From: Climacteris rufus
Lineage: Eukaryota; Chordata; Aves; Passeriformes; Climacteridae
Reading direction: 5' to 3'
Assembly (NCBI GenBank): GCA_013398175.1
Contig: VZRZ01007703.1
Span: forward strand, 1,401,069-1,465,068
DNA length: 64,000 nucleotides
A program made the translations under genes and the position numbers. This document shows, one piece after another, positions 1 through 12,800 of the stretch. Within the stretch, counting starts at the first letter, position 1, and every line of letters starts with the position of its first letter. Below the pieces are notes generated by a model. It did no database searches. It had not been told where the DNA came from and was given only the letters and a program-made list of their open reading frames with translations.

Positions 1-759
1 GTAGAAAAGAGTTAATCTAAGTAATAACTGAAGTAATGATTGACTTTGGAATGAGATAAGGAGTTAATTAGCAGCCGATACATATTTGCTCAAGCCTGAT
101 TTTAAAAATTGTGTTTGCATCTGAAATAATGGTACACTTTAAAAAGGGAGAGCTTTCTAATGTGGCTAGGAAGTAAAAAGTGTAACACATATTTCTGTGT
201 TTGTGTATTAAGACCAAAACTCTCAACATATGTTTTATGTGATATTTACAAGAGCATAAAAAGCCCCCCTATTTCTGTCATCAAGCTAAGGGGAAAAATA
301 CCATTGCTTAGCTAAAATCTTACTACATTTAGAAAAGCAAGATAAGAGTAAAACTGCAATATATGAGGAAGCAGATCTTCAAGACAGAGTTTTAGAATAA
401 AGATACACACTTCATGCAAAATGAAAAACAGGAATTTTTAATTGCTATTCCAATAAACGTAAATACTACTCTTACTGACAATAAAAGAACACTGAGCATT
501 TGTCATTTAATTTATTGGGGATTATTACTACTTAAGTCTTTTTGATCATGGATCACTTCTGCAAAGAGCCATATTTTAAGTTCTGGTTGTTGAAATCTAA
601 TCTTTATTCCTTTTCTCTTCCACTCCTTTTAAAACAAAACAAAACTCATGGTTGAACATGCACCTTGAAGGTCAGTATAGAAGTTGTCTTAACTTCCAAA
701 GTTATTTTTTGTGGTTCAGCACAACAGTGCTTTAAGAATTAACTGGCTATTTCTGACAG
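1..759 (+). other. TAF2: TAF2 intron upstream of the first visible exon (partial)
   Basis: AT-rich sequence ending in the acceptor ttctgacag at 751-759. I see no coding sequence for the preceding part of TAF2 here, so the exon before it lies outside the window. Confidence 0.8.
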
Positions 760-878
760 GAGGAATCTCAACTATTTCTCCAATGCCTATGCTGCTGCAG
801 TCAGTGCTGTGGACCCAGATGCTGGAAATGGAGAACTCTGCATTAAGGTGCCCTCGGAGCTGTGGAAACACGTTGATG
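760..878 (+). CDS. TAF2: TAF2 window exon 1
   Basis: The acceptor acag precedes 760 and the donor gtaaag follows 878. The first base completes a codon from the missing upstream exon, and the frame then reads NLNYFSNAYAAAVSAVDPDA and ends in KVPSELWKHVD. It belongs to the N-terminal beta-rich part of the M1-like domain. It ends one base into a codon (G|AA, Glu), matching exon 2. Confidence 0.95.
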
Positions 879-3800
879 GTAAAGAGACCACATTGAAAGT
901 TCATTTCAGTTGTCACAGAGTTGCCAGCTACAAGTAGATTTAAATAAATAGAAGTAGTGTTACATTATTTTATGAATTTCTGGTTGTGGTTTACTTTTTC
1001 ATCTCCACTTGAAGTCTGAAAAACACCTTCACTTTTTGGTAATATGGAGGAGTGTTGCAAGGTTTCTTGGCACTACAGACACACTCTTGGGTGGTCACAA
1101 CCCCAGAAGAATACTTGAGGAAGTGGGAATAGTGGAGTATATTGGGTGCTAAAGTGTAATTTTGAAGCTACTTACAATACATATGATCCAACAAAGAAAA
1201 TAATTTACAAGGATATAGTTATATACATATTTTTATGAAGCTATATTAATTTTATCTCATCTCACATTGGGGAATGGTAATTTTAAAATTGATTTGGTAG
1301 TGAAAGTAGACTACTTTATAAACTGGCATACTAGATCCTAGAATAAGTAGCTGCTTTAATAAATTACTCTCCAGTGTTGATTATTTTCCTACAGGGATCC
1401 TACCAGTTTATTGTGTTATTTGTTGAATGGTTTTATCAGTTTATTCCATGGATTTATGAGACCTCTGAGACAATAATAACAACTGTGTTGTGAAACTGAC
1501 TTATTTGGTGTTGTCAGGTGCACCTTAATGGGAAAGACACTTTTGTTTATTTTAATTTTTGTATAAGTTCGTGTTGCCTTACTTGCAGGCCTAGAAGGGA
1601 AAATATTCAAACATGTACGATTTCACTTTTCAAAATTTGAATGCCAAAATATGGTGGGACCTGTGGGATGAATTTCAGCATATGCTTGAATTTCTTTTCT
1701 TGCCAATATATTAATAGGTGAGATTTCTGTGAAACTAAACCAAAACAGAGACACTTAAGTCACAGGGAAAAGCATTAACTATAATACCAACTGCAAATGA
1801 TAACAATATGTCTTTTATGTGTTTGCCTACTTCATGCAATTTTTGGACAAAATTATTTCAGCAAGGTACAAAGGAGATCATGCTTAGGATCTGTATAAAG
1901 ATATATAGTATATATCAACATACATATATGTATATTTATATATTATTATTAATATATATATATTTATACAGTCTGTATAAAGATGCTTTACTATTGGCGA
2001 ATTGGAAGATGAAATGTAACTCCAATTGTAGTTTTTTTAATAAAGATTCTTGCAAATTAATCTCCTGTAAGTTGTGCTCAGGAGGTCTCAGTTTGTGAGC
2101 TTTGACCTCTATTTTGTAGGTGGACCTGGAAATCCACAAGAATGAAGTTAACACACAATCCTGAAAGAGCTAGAGTCCACAACTGAATTATTATTCTGAA
2201 ATAACTTTTGTGTAAGTTGTATATGCTTAATCTAATTTTGGTCTTTGTGCTGCAGAATTAAAAGTCCTGAAGGTGCATATAAACTTTTCTCTGGACCAGC
2301 CAAAAGGAGGCCTTCATTTTGTGGTACCCAACATGGAAGGCAACATGGCAGAAAGAGGGGCTCATGTCTTCTCATGTGGTTATCAAAATTCTACAAGGTA
2401 AGCAGACTATCTTTGAATGTTAGACTTGTATTTCCTATTTGTTCCCAAAGTGTAGGAAATGCAAATAATTTCTTTGAATTCTTTTAAGTTTAAAAAATTC
2501 TAAAACTGAATTTGTGCTTGAAAGGAGCTTACTAATGTGAAGTAACATCTAATGACTGGTCATTAGAATGTCCAGTCTTCATAGCTCATCAGGAGATAAT
2601 GACAAAAAAACTTGTAAAGCATTATAAATTTAATGTGTTGTAGGAGTCAGTATGTCAACATTCATATATTCTCAAAGTATTTAAGAATATAGTTTGGAAC
2701 TTGAAAGAAGAATCACACGTGATTTTGAAGTATAATTTTTAAGCATTTTCCCTCCAATCCTAACTCTCCTAGATTTTGGTTTCCTTGTGTGGATTCATAT
2801 TCTGAGTTGTGTACCTGGAAGCTGGAGTACACTGTGGATGCTGCAATGGTGGCTGTGTCAAACGGGGATCTGGTGGAAACTGTATACACCCATGACATGA
2901 GAAAGAAGACTTTTCATTACATGCTGACTATTCCAACTGCAGCTTCTAACATCTCCTTGGCAATAGGACCTTTTGAAATCCTTGTTGATCCATACATGCA
3001 TGAGGTAATAATCTTCATCATAGAGGCCTCCTTTTTTTTCCTAAAGAATTAATGACTTTTTGTGTTGCAGTCACTATCTATTAGTCCAAGTATGGATATG
3101 TCTAGATCAGTCTTCATTGGTATGGTTGTATGNAGATTTTAACCAACTGCAAATGATAACAATATGTCTTTTATGTGTTTGCCTACTTCATGCAATTTTT
3201 GGACAAAATTATTTCAGCAAGGTACAAAGGAGATCATGCTTAGGATCTGTATAAAGATATATAGTATATATCAACATACATATATGTATATTTATATATT
3301 ATTATTAATATATATATATTTATACAGTCTGTATAAAGATGCTTTACTATTGGCGAATTGGAAGATGAAATGTAACTCCAATTGTAGTTTTTTTAATAAA
3401 GATTCTTGCAAATTAATCTCCTGTAAGTTGTGCTCAGGAGGTCTCAGTTTGTGAGCTTTGACCTCTATTTTGTAGGTGGACCTGGAAATCCACAAGAATG
3501 AAGTTAACACACAATCCTGAAAGAGCTAGAGTCCACAACTGAATTATTATTCTGAAATAACTTTTGTGTAAGTTGTATATGCTTAATCTAATTTTGGTCT
3601 TTGTGCTGCAGAATTAAAAGTCCTGAAGGTGCATATAAACTTTTCTCTGGACCAGCCAAAAGGAGGCCTTCATTTTGTGGTACCCAACATGGAAGGCAAC
3701 ATGGCAGAAAGAGGGGCTCATGTCTTCTCATGTGGTTATCAAAATTCTACAAGGTAAGCAGACTATCTTTGAATGTTAGACTTGTATTTCCTATTTGTTC

Positions 3801-6800
3801 CCAAAGTGTAGGAAATGCAAATAATTTCTTTGAATTCTTTTAAGTTTAAAAAATTCTAAAACTGAATTTGTGCTTGAAAGGAGCTTACTAATGTGAAGTA
3901 ACATCTAATGACTGGTCATTAGAATGTCCAGTCTTCATAGCTCATCAGGAGATAATGACAAAAAAACTTGTAAAGCATTATAAATTTAATGTGTTGTAGG
4001 AGTCAGTATGTCAACATTCATATATTCTCAAAGTATTTAAGAATATAGTTTGGAACTTGAAAGAAGAATCACACGTGATTTTGAAGTATAATTTTTAAGC
4101 ATTTTCCCTCCGATCCTAACTCTCCTAGATTTTGGTTTCCTTGTGTGGATTCATATTCTGAGTTGTGTACCTGGAAGCTGGAGTACACTGTGGATGCTGC
4201 AATGGTGGCTGTGTCAAACGGGGATCTGGTGGAAACTGTATACACCCATGACATGAGAAAGAAGACTTTTCATTACATGCTGACTATTCCAACTGCAGCT
4301 TCTAACATCTCCTTGGCAATAGGACCTTTTGAAATCCTTGTTGATCCATACATGCATGAGGTAATAATCTTCATCATAGAGGCCTCCTTTTTTTTTCCTA
4401 AAGAATTAATGACTTTTTGTGTTGCAGTCACTATCTATTAGTCCAAGTATGGATATGTCTAGATCAGTCTTCATTGGTATGGTTGTATGATAAAGCTTGT
4501 CTAGTAATGCCTGTATTTAAATTTATCTCCAAAAAAACAGCCTTTGAATAAGCAATAATTCCATTTATGTCTGAATTTATGGGACAAATTTAGTTGAAAT
4601 CGGTTTTCTTCCCTGTTATGTAATATACTTGATATTTTTGTATTTAAATACGTTTTTGGGTCTTGTAACAAATTTTCCTTTGTTTATAGGTGACTCACTT
4701 TTGCCTACCACAGCTTCTGCCCTTGCTCAAACATACCACATCATACCTTCACGAGGTGTTTGAGTTCTATGAGGAGATCCTTACCTGCCGCTATCCCTAC
4801 TCCTGTTTCAAGACTGTTTTTATAGATGAAGCTTATGTTGAAGTAGCTGCCTATGCATCCATGAGTATCTTCAGGTTAGTATTGGAGAAAATTACACCTA
4901 ATTTGACAGGCCTACAAGCTCTAGATTCAAGACTGTTGAGAAATATGTGAAACTAATTATTTCTGTAGCCTTAGTTTTGGGCTCTCTAGTTTGAAAAGGC
5001 TTGTTTTTATTGACATTACAGGCTTTTAACACCATTGCCATTTTTATCTGTTGTGAAGATGTTGGATTTACTGTAAGAAAAAACTGAGCTAGAAATGCCA
5101 TGCATGAAGTATTTAATTTCAAATTAAGTGCAGAAGTTTCATTGTGTTTTATTTTTCTTCATCTGGAATAGGGTGTCAGGAATCGAGAGAGTTTCACCAG
5201 TTAATCTGCTTAGGCTCTACACAGAGAGTTCTACATAGATGATAATAGCAGGAGTTCTGCCTGCATTAAGATTATGAAAAAATAATTAACTATTCCAGTG
5301 GGTTACTGTCTCACTGGAAAAACTGTGAAGGAGTTATTTTATTTGTTTTGGTTTTTAAAGCAATGTCTCTTGTGTTTCTTTGGAGCTGGTGCTCATGTTC
5401 TGTTATTTTCTTTTTATGGGGGTGCAGCACAAATCTCTTGCACAGTGCAATGATTATAGATGAAACTCCACTGACAAGGAGGTGCTTGGCACAGGCCCTG
5501 GCCCAGCAGTTCTTTGGATGTTTCATATCCAGAATGTCCTGGTAAGTATTTTACCACAATATTCTCCAGAAAATGAGGAGGATCTACAAAGCTCAAATTT
5601 TAATTTGCAAATTTCATGTTATGGGAAAAACAGGTGAAACATTAATAGTAGAAGAAAGCAAAAGCAGAAAAAAAATAAGCATAATGAACACAGCTCAGTA
5701 AACGAAAATCCATTAGTATTTTTTGTTGTTTTGAAAGGAGAATATGAGAGATGAAAGTTCCAAAGGTTGTAGAGATTGAATAGAACTTCCTGAATGTTGT
5801 AGTGTGCTTTGGCACCTGAACATTTTAGAAGGGAGGCTCTTTTGCATCATCAGTCAATTTGTGTTACATATTTTGGATGATGAAGTAGCCTGCATGCAAA
5901 GTACTTGTAGAGCACAGAACTAATAAATTAAGAAGTAATTCAGGGAAGGGAATGCAGAAATTAGTGTCAAATGGAAAAACTTCTGCTAAGGTGCCTGTAA
6001 CTCCATGTCTGAGAAATCTCCCCAACTGTCTCTTGCAGTTCTGATCAGTATTTATTTTAGAGCCTTTTGCATACACTTTATATACTGAGAAAAGTAGCCC
6101 ATTACTTTGTATCCTTGTCTTTTAAAAAAAGGGAAATCTACCTGTTCTTAACTTGATGTTTTTACTATTGCAGTTTCTCTTGCTCTCTTCTTTATTTCTA
6201 GCCTACTTTTGTGTTGAAGGCAGGGTTTTGCATCCTTCATAATGACTCCTTTTTTATGTGTTCTTGTTTTATTTACTTCATCTTACCCTGTGTATCATTC
6301 TCTCTTTTTTAAGATTCTAATTCTAACTCTAATTCTAATTCTAATGATCATGTTACAGTTTTTGTCCATTTTTTCTCTCTTAGAACATAACTCACAGAAG
6401 ATGTGTTTAAATGGGTGTTCACCAAATTGTGAGATAGTTCGGTCTGCTTGCTGTCCAGATCTTCTAAATGGCATTGAGATATTTATCAAGAAATTAAGAT
6501 CATATAGATCAGCAATTGCTTTAACTTTAGCGTCCATTTCCACCTGTTTATTATTATTGTTTCAGCTAAAATAGTTTGGATTTATATTTTAATCTGGATT
6601 TCTGTGGTAAAAGTTCAGTTTTCACTGACTTTTCAGTTTCATTGGTCCCATCCAGGTGCCAAGTTCCATAAATTGGTTCACAGCTCATCAGACTTCTGTT
6701 GACTTAGAGAAGTTATACAACTTTGTGAAATTTGTGGCTATTTTTGAGGTGGTTAAAAATACCATCCCTTACAAAATATCCTCTGAAGTGATATAATTCA

Positions 6801-9800
6801 TGCTTCTGTCTTACAATAGGTCAGATGAGTGGGTGCTAAAGGGAATCTCTGGTTACATTTATGGCCTTTGGATGAAGAAAACCTTTGGTGTTAATGAGTA
6901 TCGCCACTGGATTAAACAGGTAACATCATAACAGTAACATTTTCTATACCTTTCAGACATTTTGCATCAGAGAAGATACAGTATAAAAACAGAATATTAA
7001 ACATCTTTGCATTGCAATCTAAAGACTTTTTAGTAGTGACAAAACATAGAGGTAAAATATTTTTGCCACTTGCTGCAAGAGAGAACACCAAACAGACCAA
7101 CCAAAATATGTTTTTGTGGCTGCCATATGAATAATAATTGTCATTGTCTTTCCCTGCAATCAGTTTTCCTCTTTTTGTTTAGACCAAAAAGAGAGTCAAA
7201 AAATAGGCTACTTTTTTGAATACTTAGAATAGAACATAGGATTCATAAGGAGATGTATTTGGTGCATTTATTATGCTGTGATGGCTATCCCTGTAGCTCA
7301 GAAAGGCTCCAGTATTAGCTTGGATCAGTAGTGACTCAGGTATCTTGTAGTATCATTGAAGTACTAAATAATGAAACTGTAAAATTCCCTGATGTGGGTG
7401 TTTCTCTTCTTGTAAAATAAATTTCTGTCTGTAGTTTACATTTCCAAATATGAGAGCAGTGAATTTTCATTCTTTGCCAGTAACATTTATTCACAGAAAA
7501 ATGTGTATCTTCTTTCTCTCATCCCCTTCTCTTACTCTCCATATTCCAAAAAGTAAATTCCTAACCCCATTTATTCCATTTACATCCCTTACTCCCATGG
7601 GTGCCCACTACCATGTCCTGCTCTGCCTAATGCTTGTTGGGCTCACATGTATTTATTTATTTATTTATTTATGTATTTAATGTATTATCTGTGTGTGTGT
7701 GTGTGTAGTTGTTTTCATTGATTGCATGAAATGCTGATCACATTTATTTATTTTGGTCAGAGACAACTTATTTATTGAATAGTAATACTCTTTAGTTATG
7801 ATGTAGTTCAGTATTGTTGGGGGTTAACCCCCTGTCCAGCCCCAGAACAAGTATAAACTGCTAATTTCTACTGTTTTATTACTGTTTGTCATTCAACAAA
7901 CATCCCTGATTTTAAAATTTTCTCTCCCTTTGTAGACAAGTTTAATTAGGAGGTATGGCTTGAGCAATATTAAAAGCTCTCCTGTCTTCTTTAAGGATTT
8001 TCTTTGCTTTTCAAAAATTCTGCTTACTTATGTGTGTTGTTCCTCCTAGGAGTTAGATCAAATAGTGGCATATGAACTGAAGACTGGAGGAGTTTTACTG
8101 CATCCAATATTTGGAGGAGGAAAAGAGAAAGACAAGTATGTTTATTTAAGCTGCAGGTCATTGCAGGCTATGTTTCATGGGGCCATTAATATGTGCCTTG
8201 GGTGTGTTGTGTAGCACAAGGCCAAGGACTGAAAATCTTGTGCTGCCCAAGGCATGTATTACCAGTCTCATAAGGTGCATCTTGAGTTTATTAGAATAGC
8301 TGTTGTTTTGGTTTTCTTTCCCTTTAAATCTTAAATGGAATTAAGTATAATGAATGTTTTTCATGCTGTTATGGAGCTGCTTTTTAATAAGAGGAGGAGA
8401 GAGAATATGGGGCCAGAATTTTGATGTCAGCTGTTTCTGGATGGTCAGTAATTTTTGGGCTTTTTATGGTATCATCAACTTTCTTTCTTCTTTTTTTGTC
8501 CACTCTCAGATATCACCTTGTAACCTTAGACTGAGTCTTCTCAGTATATTGGGGATGAAATGTATTAGATTGGTTATCTGTGAAGTACTATTGGTTACCA
8601 GTGTGGACTGGCTGGTTTTTTATTTTCCCAGTAACTGTAGCTTCAATCTGTCTAGTTTAAAATGATTCCCCTTCCCTCTCTTGTAATATTCCAGTACTAC
8701 CCACTGAGTAATACTAACCACTGGAGGTAGAATAACATTGCTGGATGTCAGATCAGTAAATTGATCTGGGTTTCAATGAGAAACTTTTGCTGGGTTTTTC
8801 TCATCTGGCATAAATTGATGTAGTTATGACCCAGCCTCACAAGGAGTTGCTCTTTGGAAACACATGAGCAGCATGTGCAAAACTGTGAGGTTGAGCCTGT
8901 GCAGGTAGATTATTATGTCACCTTCTTGTCTTTCCTGCAGCAGAAGCCCCTGTATTATGAAAATACAACCAAAATTGCCTGTAACAATGGTTCTCTTGCA
9001 TTTGATTGCGTGCAAATTCAGAATTTGTTCATTTAAAGTTAAAATTCTGGATTTAGAACTGAATGAATTAGGAAAATCACTCAATTCACAGTAATAAAAT
9101 CAGATGAAACCAGAGATAAGACATGTTTCAAGAAGGAAATTCACTAAAATTAAAATCTCCTTGTAACTGTTAATTTTATTAGTTTCATTATATTTATTCT
9201 AGAATTAGACACAAATAATTGACAAAATCTTGTCCTAGTGCTCCTAAAAGTGTTTCCTCTCTGTGATGTGTTGTTCAAAACTCTGTTTCTGCAGTTAATT
9301 TACTACTTTATTGTATTACAGCTTGTCAGTAATAACCACAACATCACTTAAATATAAATTACAACTTTCTGTTCTTTTTAGACTGCACAGTTCCCTTGTA
9401 TGTAAATTATGTGTATGATCCTGACTCTGGGAGATAATTTGTATTTAGGGAAAGTAGTTTCATAATGATGTCTAGAATGTTTTTCTCCAGTGTACTCTAT
9501 GCATTCATTTCTTTGTTTTGCTTGTTATGATACAGTTTCCTGCCAAACATATTTGCAGCACAGCAGTTCCAGTTAATACTAATAGGAGGAAAATTTGTGT
9601 TAATTAATAATCTCATTTTTCAGCTAAATTAGAAGTAAAATATCATAATAAATCATTGAGGGGAATTAAAACAACTTCTTTCAGCCACATGAATTAATTT
9701 GTGTGCAAAACACAGGTCTCACAGATTGTTCCTGTTTATGTCTGGTGTAGCACAGACACTGCACTCCAGAGTGCTTGTTCTAAAAAACAAAATCCCAAAG

Positions 9801-12800
9801 CTTGGGAAAACAAAGGAAAGGAAACTGCAGGTTAACTGCTGTGGGAAAGCTTCAGAACAAAGTTTTGTGTTACATTTTAATTTTGTGTTCTCCTCTCTCA
9901 GACTTTGGTTCTCTTCAGCCTTTGATTGTGCTGATACCACTCTAGTGTAAAAATTAAAAACTTAGAGAAATTTATATATATTTATTTCATATGGAAGACT
10001 AGGTTTATATTGAATGTCTGGAGGGTGTTCAAGGGCATGAGCATTATAAATTTCCATGAAAGAACTGGTTCACTATCTACTTCAACAAAGGTTCTAGGTC
10101 CATATTGTTAATTTAAATTCTCTTTCAGTGCCAATTCAATAAAAGCTTTAGAAGTACAAGAAGAAAAATATAACCTGAAGAAGTGTATTAATATTGAATG
10201 AACTACAAAATATAACTGTCAAATGCAAGCCTGTCACAGTGTATTTTGCAGTTAAATAATGTAACCAGTACCAAAATCAATCAACACTTAGTAAGTTTAA
10301 GAAGGCCAAGACTGTGGGTCCTGGCTCGGTTGTAATTTGCAAGAAAAGAATTTTACAAAAGTCAATCAACTGTATAATTTGAGGCTGAATAAATGGTTTT
10401 TATACTGAGACCAAATTATTATATAATGTCTGAGCCACAACCTCAGTTTCCTCCTTGAATTTCAATTCTTTCATGGTTGCTAAACCTTCCCTACCTTAGA
10501 ACAGGGAAGTATCCAAAAGAAGAGGAGAATTGTGATATGGAGAATTTCAGCAGTTGCCTGTTAACTAGAAACAGCAAGGAGTTAACCTATGTACTGCTTT
10601 TTCATAAATTACTGTACCTGAGAAGGGTAATACTTGCTTAAATTTAGAAATACTTTTCTTTTTGTATCTTCTTAAGATGTTTAAACAGATACTCATGGGT
10701 AAAGTCAAGGGAGTGTCCCAGTAAATAGAAGGATGGAAAAGTTATTAAGGTGTTGCAGCTGCCTTGGTTCTTTCCATCTTCTGAATTCTTAAGGACTGCA
10801 GATGGGGAGCTGAGTGCTGCTGCTGTCCTGCTAGAACACTTGCTGGTGTATGTCTTTCAACTGCATGGAAGGATTGGTTGAAATTGTAATTGTTTCTTTA
10901 ATAGGTCTTTGAAGGTTCTGGAAAAGCATTCTCTTCCTGAGGTAGCTGGCATGAAAAATCAGGCTTATAGCACTTACCTTTGATCATTGCAATTTGGGAA
11001 TTAAGTCATTCTGTGTTGTAGTGTCTTCTTCTAATGTCTTTGGACAATTTTGATGTCTGGTTCATCTGAAAATGTTTCGGTTAGCTTATCTGTAAGTGAG
11101 AATCACGGGAGAAAAATCCAGTTTTGAGCTCAGAAATTTTAAGTAGCTGGCATTTCAATGTTAAAATGGCCAAATTCTGATTCACAATCAACCAGCATAA
11201 AATAAGTCTGGATTTCCACTTCTTAAAAAGTTGGCCTGACATGGCATGGGTCCATTTTCTTCAAGTGCTTGTTATTCATTCATGGAAAATTCAAATGTCC
11301 AGTGGAAAATAACCTAAAAGAAAAAACATAGCAAAACAACATACAGTTGCCACAGACTTGGTTCATCAATAACATTAAGTCAGACTAATAATTAATTATC
11401 AAATAGGAGAAGTAGTCTCCTTGAAAGAAGGCAGAAAAGCCTTATTTTACTAAAGGATTAATTATTATCTGCCTAGTCTTCTTTGGCACGTTATCTGATT
11501 TAGAAGACACCAAGTTTGCCAAAGTATTGAAAGATAAAGTTGCTAACTAAAATAAAAAGAAAGGAATTCCTTTGTGCTACCACATGAAAGTGTTCTGTGA
11601 ATTATAGAAGTCCTACTTTTCTTGAATTGGTACAATTATTTAAATCCAAAGTATTTACTATGCACAGTCACTCTTAAATGGAAGTGGAGTAGGAAGAATG
11701 CTGATTCATGAGTGATTTCCAGGCTCAGGCACAGATTCCTTGCTGAGTTTGCTGCTGTTACCTTTACAGTCCCACAAGCAGGGATCATGTGCTATTAGGG
11801 TCAGCACAGTACTCACTGGATGCCAGGTTCAGACACCCTTGTCACCTCTCTGTACAAGTGAATGCTCATTTTAAGCATGCCATAATTTGTAAATAAAGCA
11901 GTACAAGAAATCTTAACCAATTGTTGGTGCAGCTCTAAGCTTGATTGCTAGGATACATTTTAAGTTTCTTTTTTTTTTTTTTTCAGCCCTGCATCACATT
12001 TACATTTTTCTATCAAACACCCTCATACACTGTCCTGGGAATATTACACTATGTTCCAGTGTAAAGCACATCTTGTTATGAGACTGATTGAGAACAGAAT
12101 TAGCATGGAGTTCATGTTGCAGGTAGGTATTTAAATGATTATGTGGAATATAGAAAACTCTTTGTCTTCAGTTGTATTTCTGTTCGTTAAATGGAGTTCA
12201 GAGAAGGTCACTGTAGGATTCCACTTGTAGTTTCAGTTTTAGCAGAATTGAACAAACATTAAATGTAGGTCATTTGGGTTAGGATAAGGTTAGCTATTAT
12301 TCTTATGTATAACTTACAATACTGTTTATATACTGCATATTCTCCATAATCTTAAGGTGTTTTCATTTGTTTGGGTTATTTTGATTGGTTGTTAGCACCA
12401 GTTTTACTGTCCCTAACTGGTGTTGCTGAGCTAATCTAATGAACTTCTAAATAATGAAAGTAATGAGAATCCAGCTTCAGCTCTCTCCCTTATATAAATT
12501 TTTCAGTGCTAGATGAAATATAGATGCTTATATTAGAAGAAGCAGTTGAAGAGAAGATTGTAATTTTATTCTGAAATGCTGAACTTCTGCAGAACTGTAG
12601 TTTCTCTTGTTTACTAAATACCTTTTGTGACACACCTTTGAAACAGTAGGGTGCTACAAATAAGCACCCAGTTAGAAACTGATTGATACTTTCCTATCAG
12701 CTTCAGCTTTGGGGGAGGATTGGGGTTTTTTGTTGGTTGGGGTTTTTTTTAAGGAAAACATGTGTGTTATTGTGCTAGAGCTATGATAAAGAGTTGTCAG

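Larger units (their letters stand above)
1787..3132 (+). repeat. 1.35 kb tandem duplicate, copy 1 (exons 2-3)
   Basis: This block reappears at 3143-4489, offset by 1,356 bases. I saw two differences: A at 2756 versus G at 4112, and eight versus nine T in a run near 3031 and 4388. The block stops at the single N at 3133. It contains two TAF2 exons, two partial introns and one complete intron. Confidence 0.95.
3143..4489 (+). repeat. 1.35 kb tandem duplicate, copy 2 (exons 2-3)
   Basis: Second near-identical copy of 1787-3132. It runs directly into the unique intron sequence leading to window exon 4. Sequence divergence is about 0.1 percent, as expected between two haplotypes of one locus. Confidence 0.95.

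Noticed and set aside
6314..6345. TTCTAA repeat considered as interstitial telomeric sequence
   Set aside because: The unit is not TTAGGG/CCCTAA. It is an ordinary short tandem repeat.
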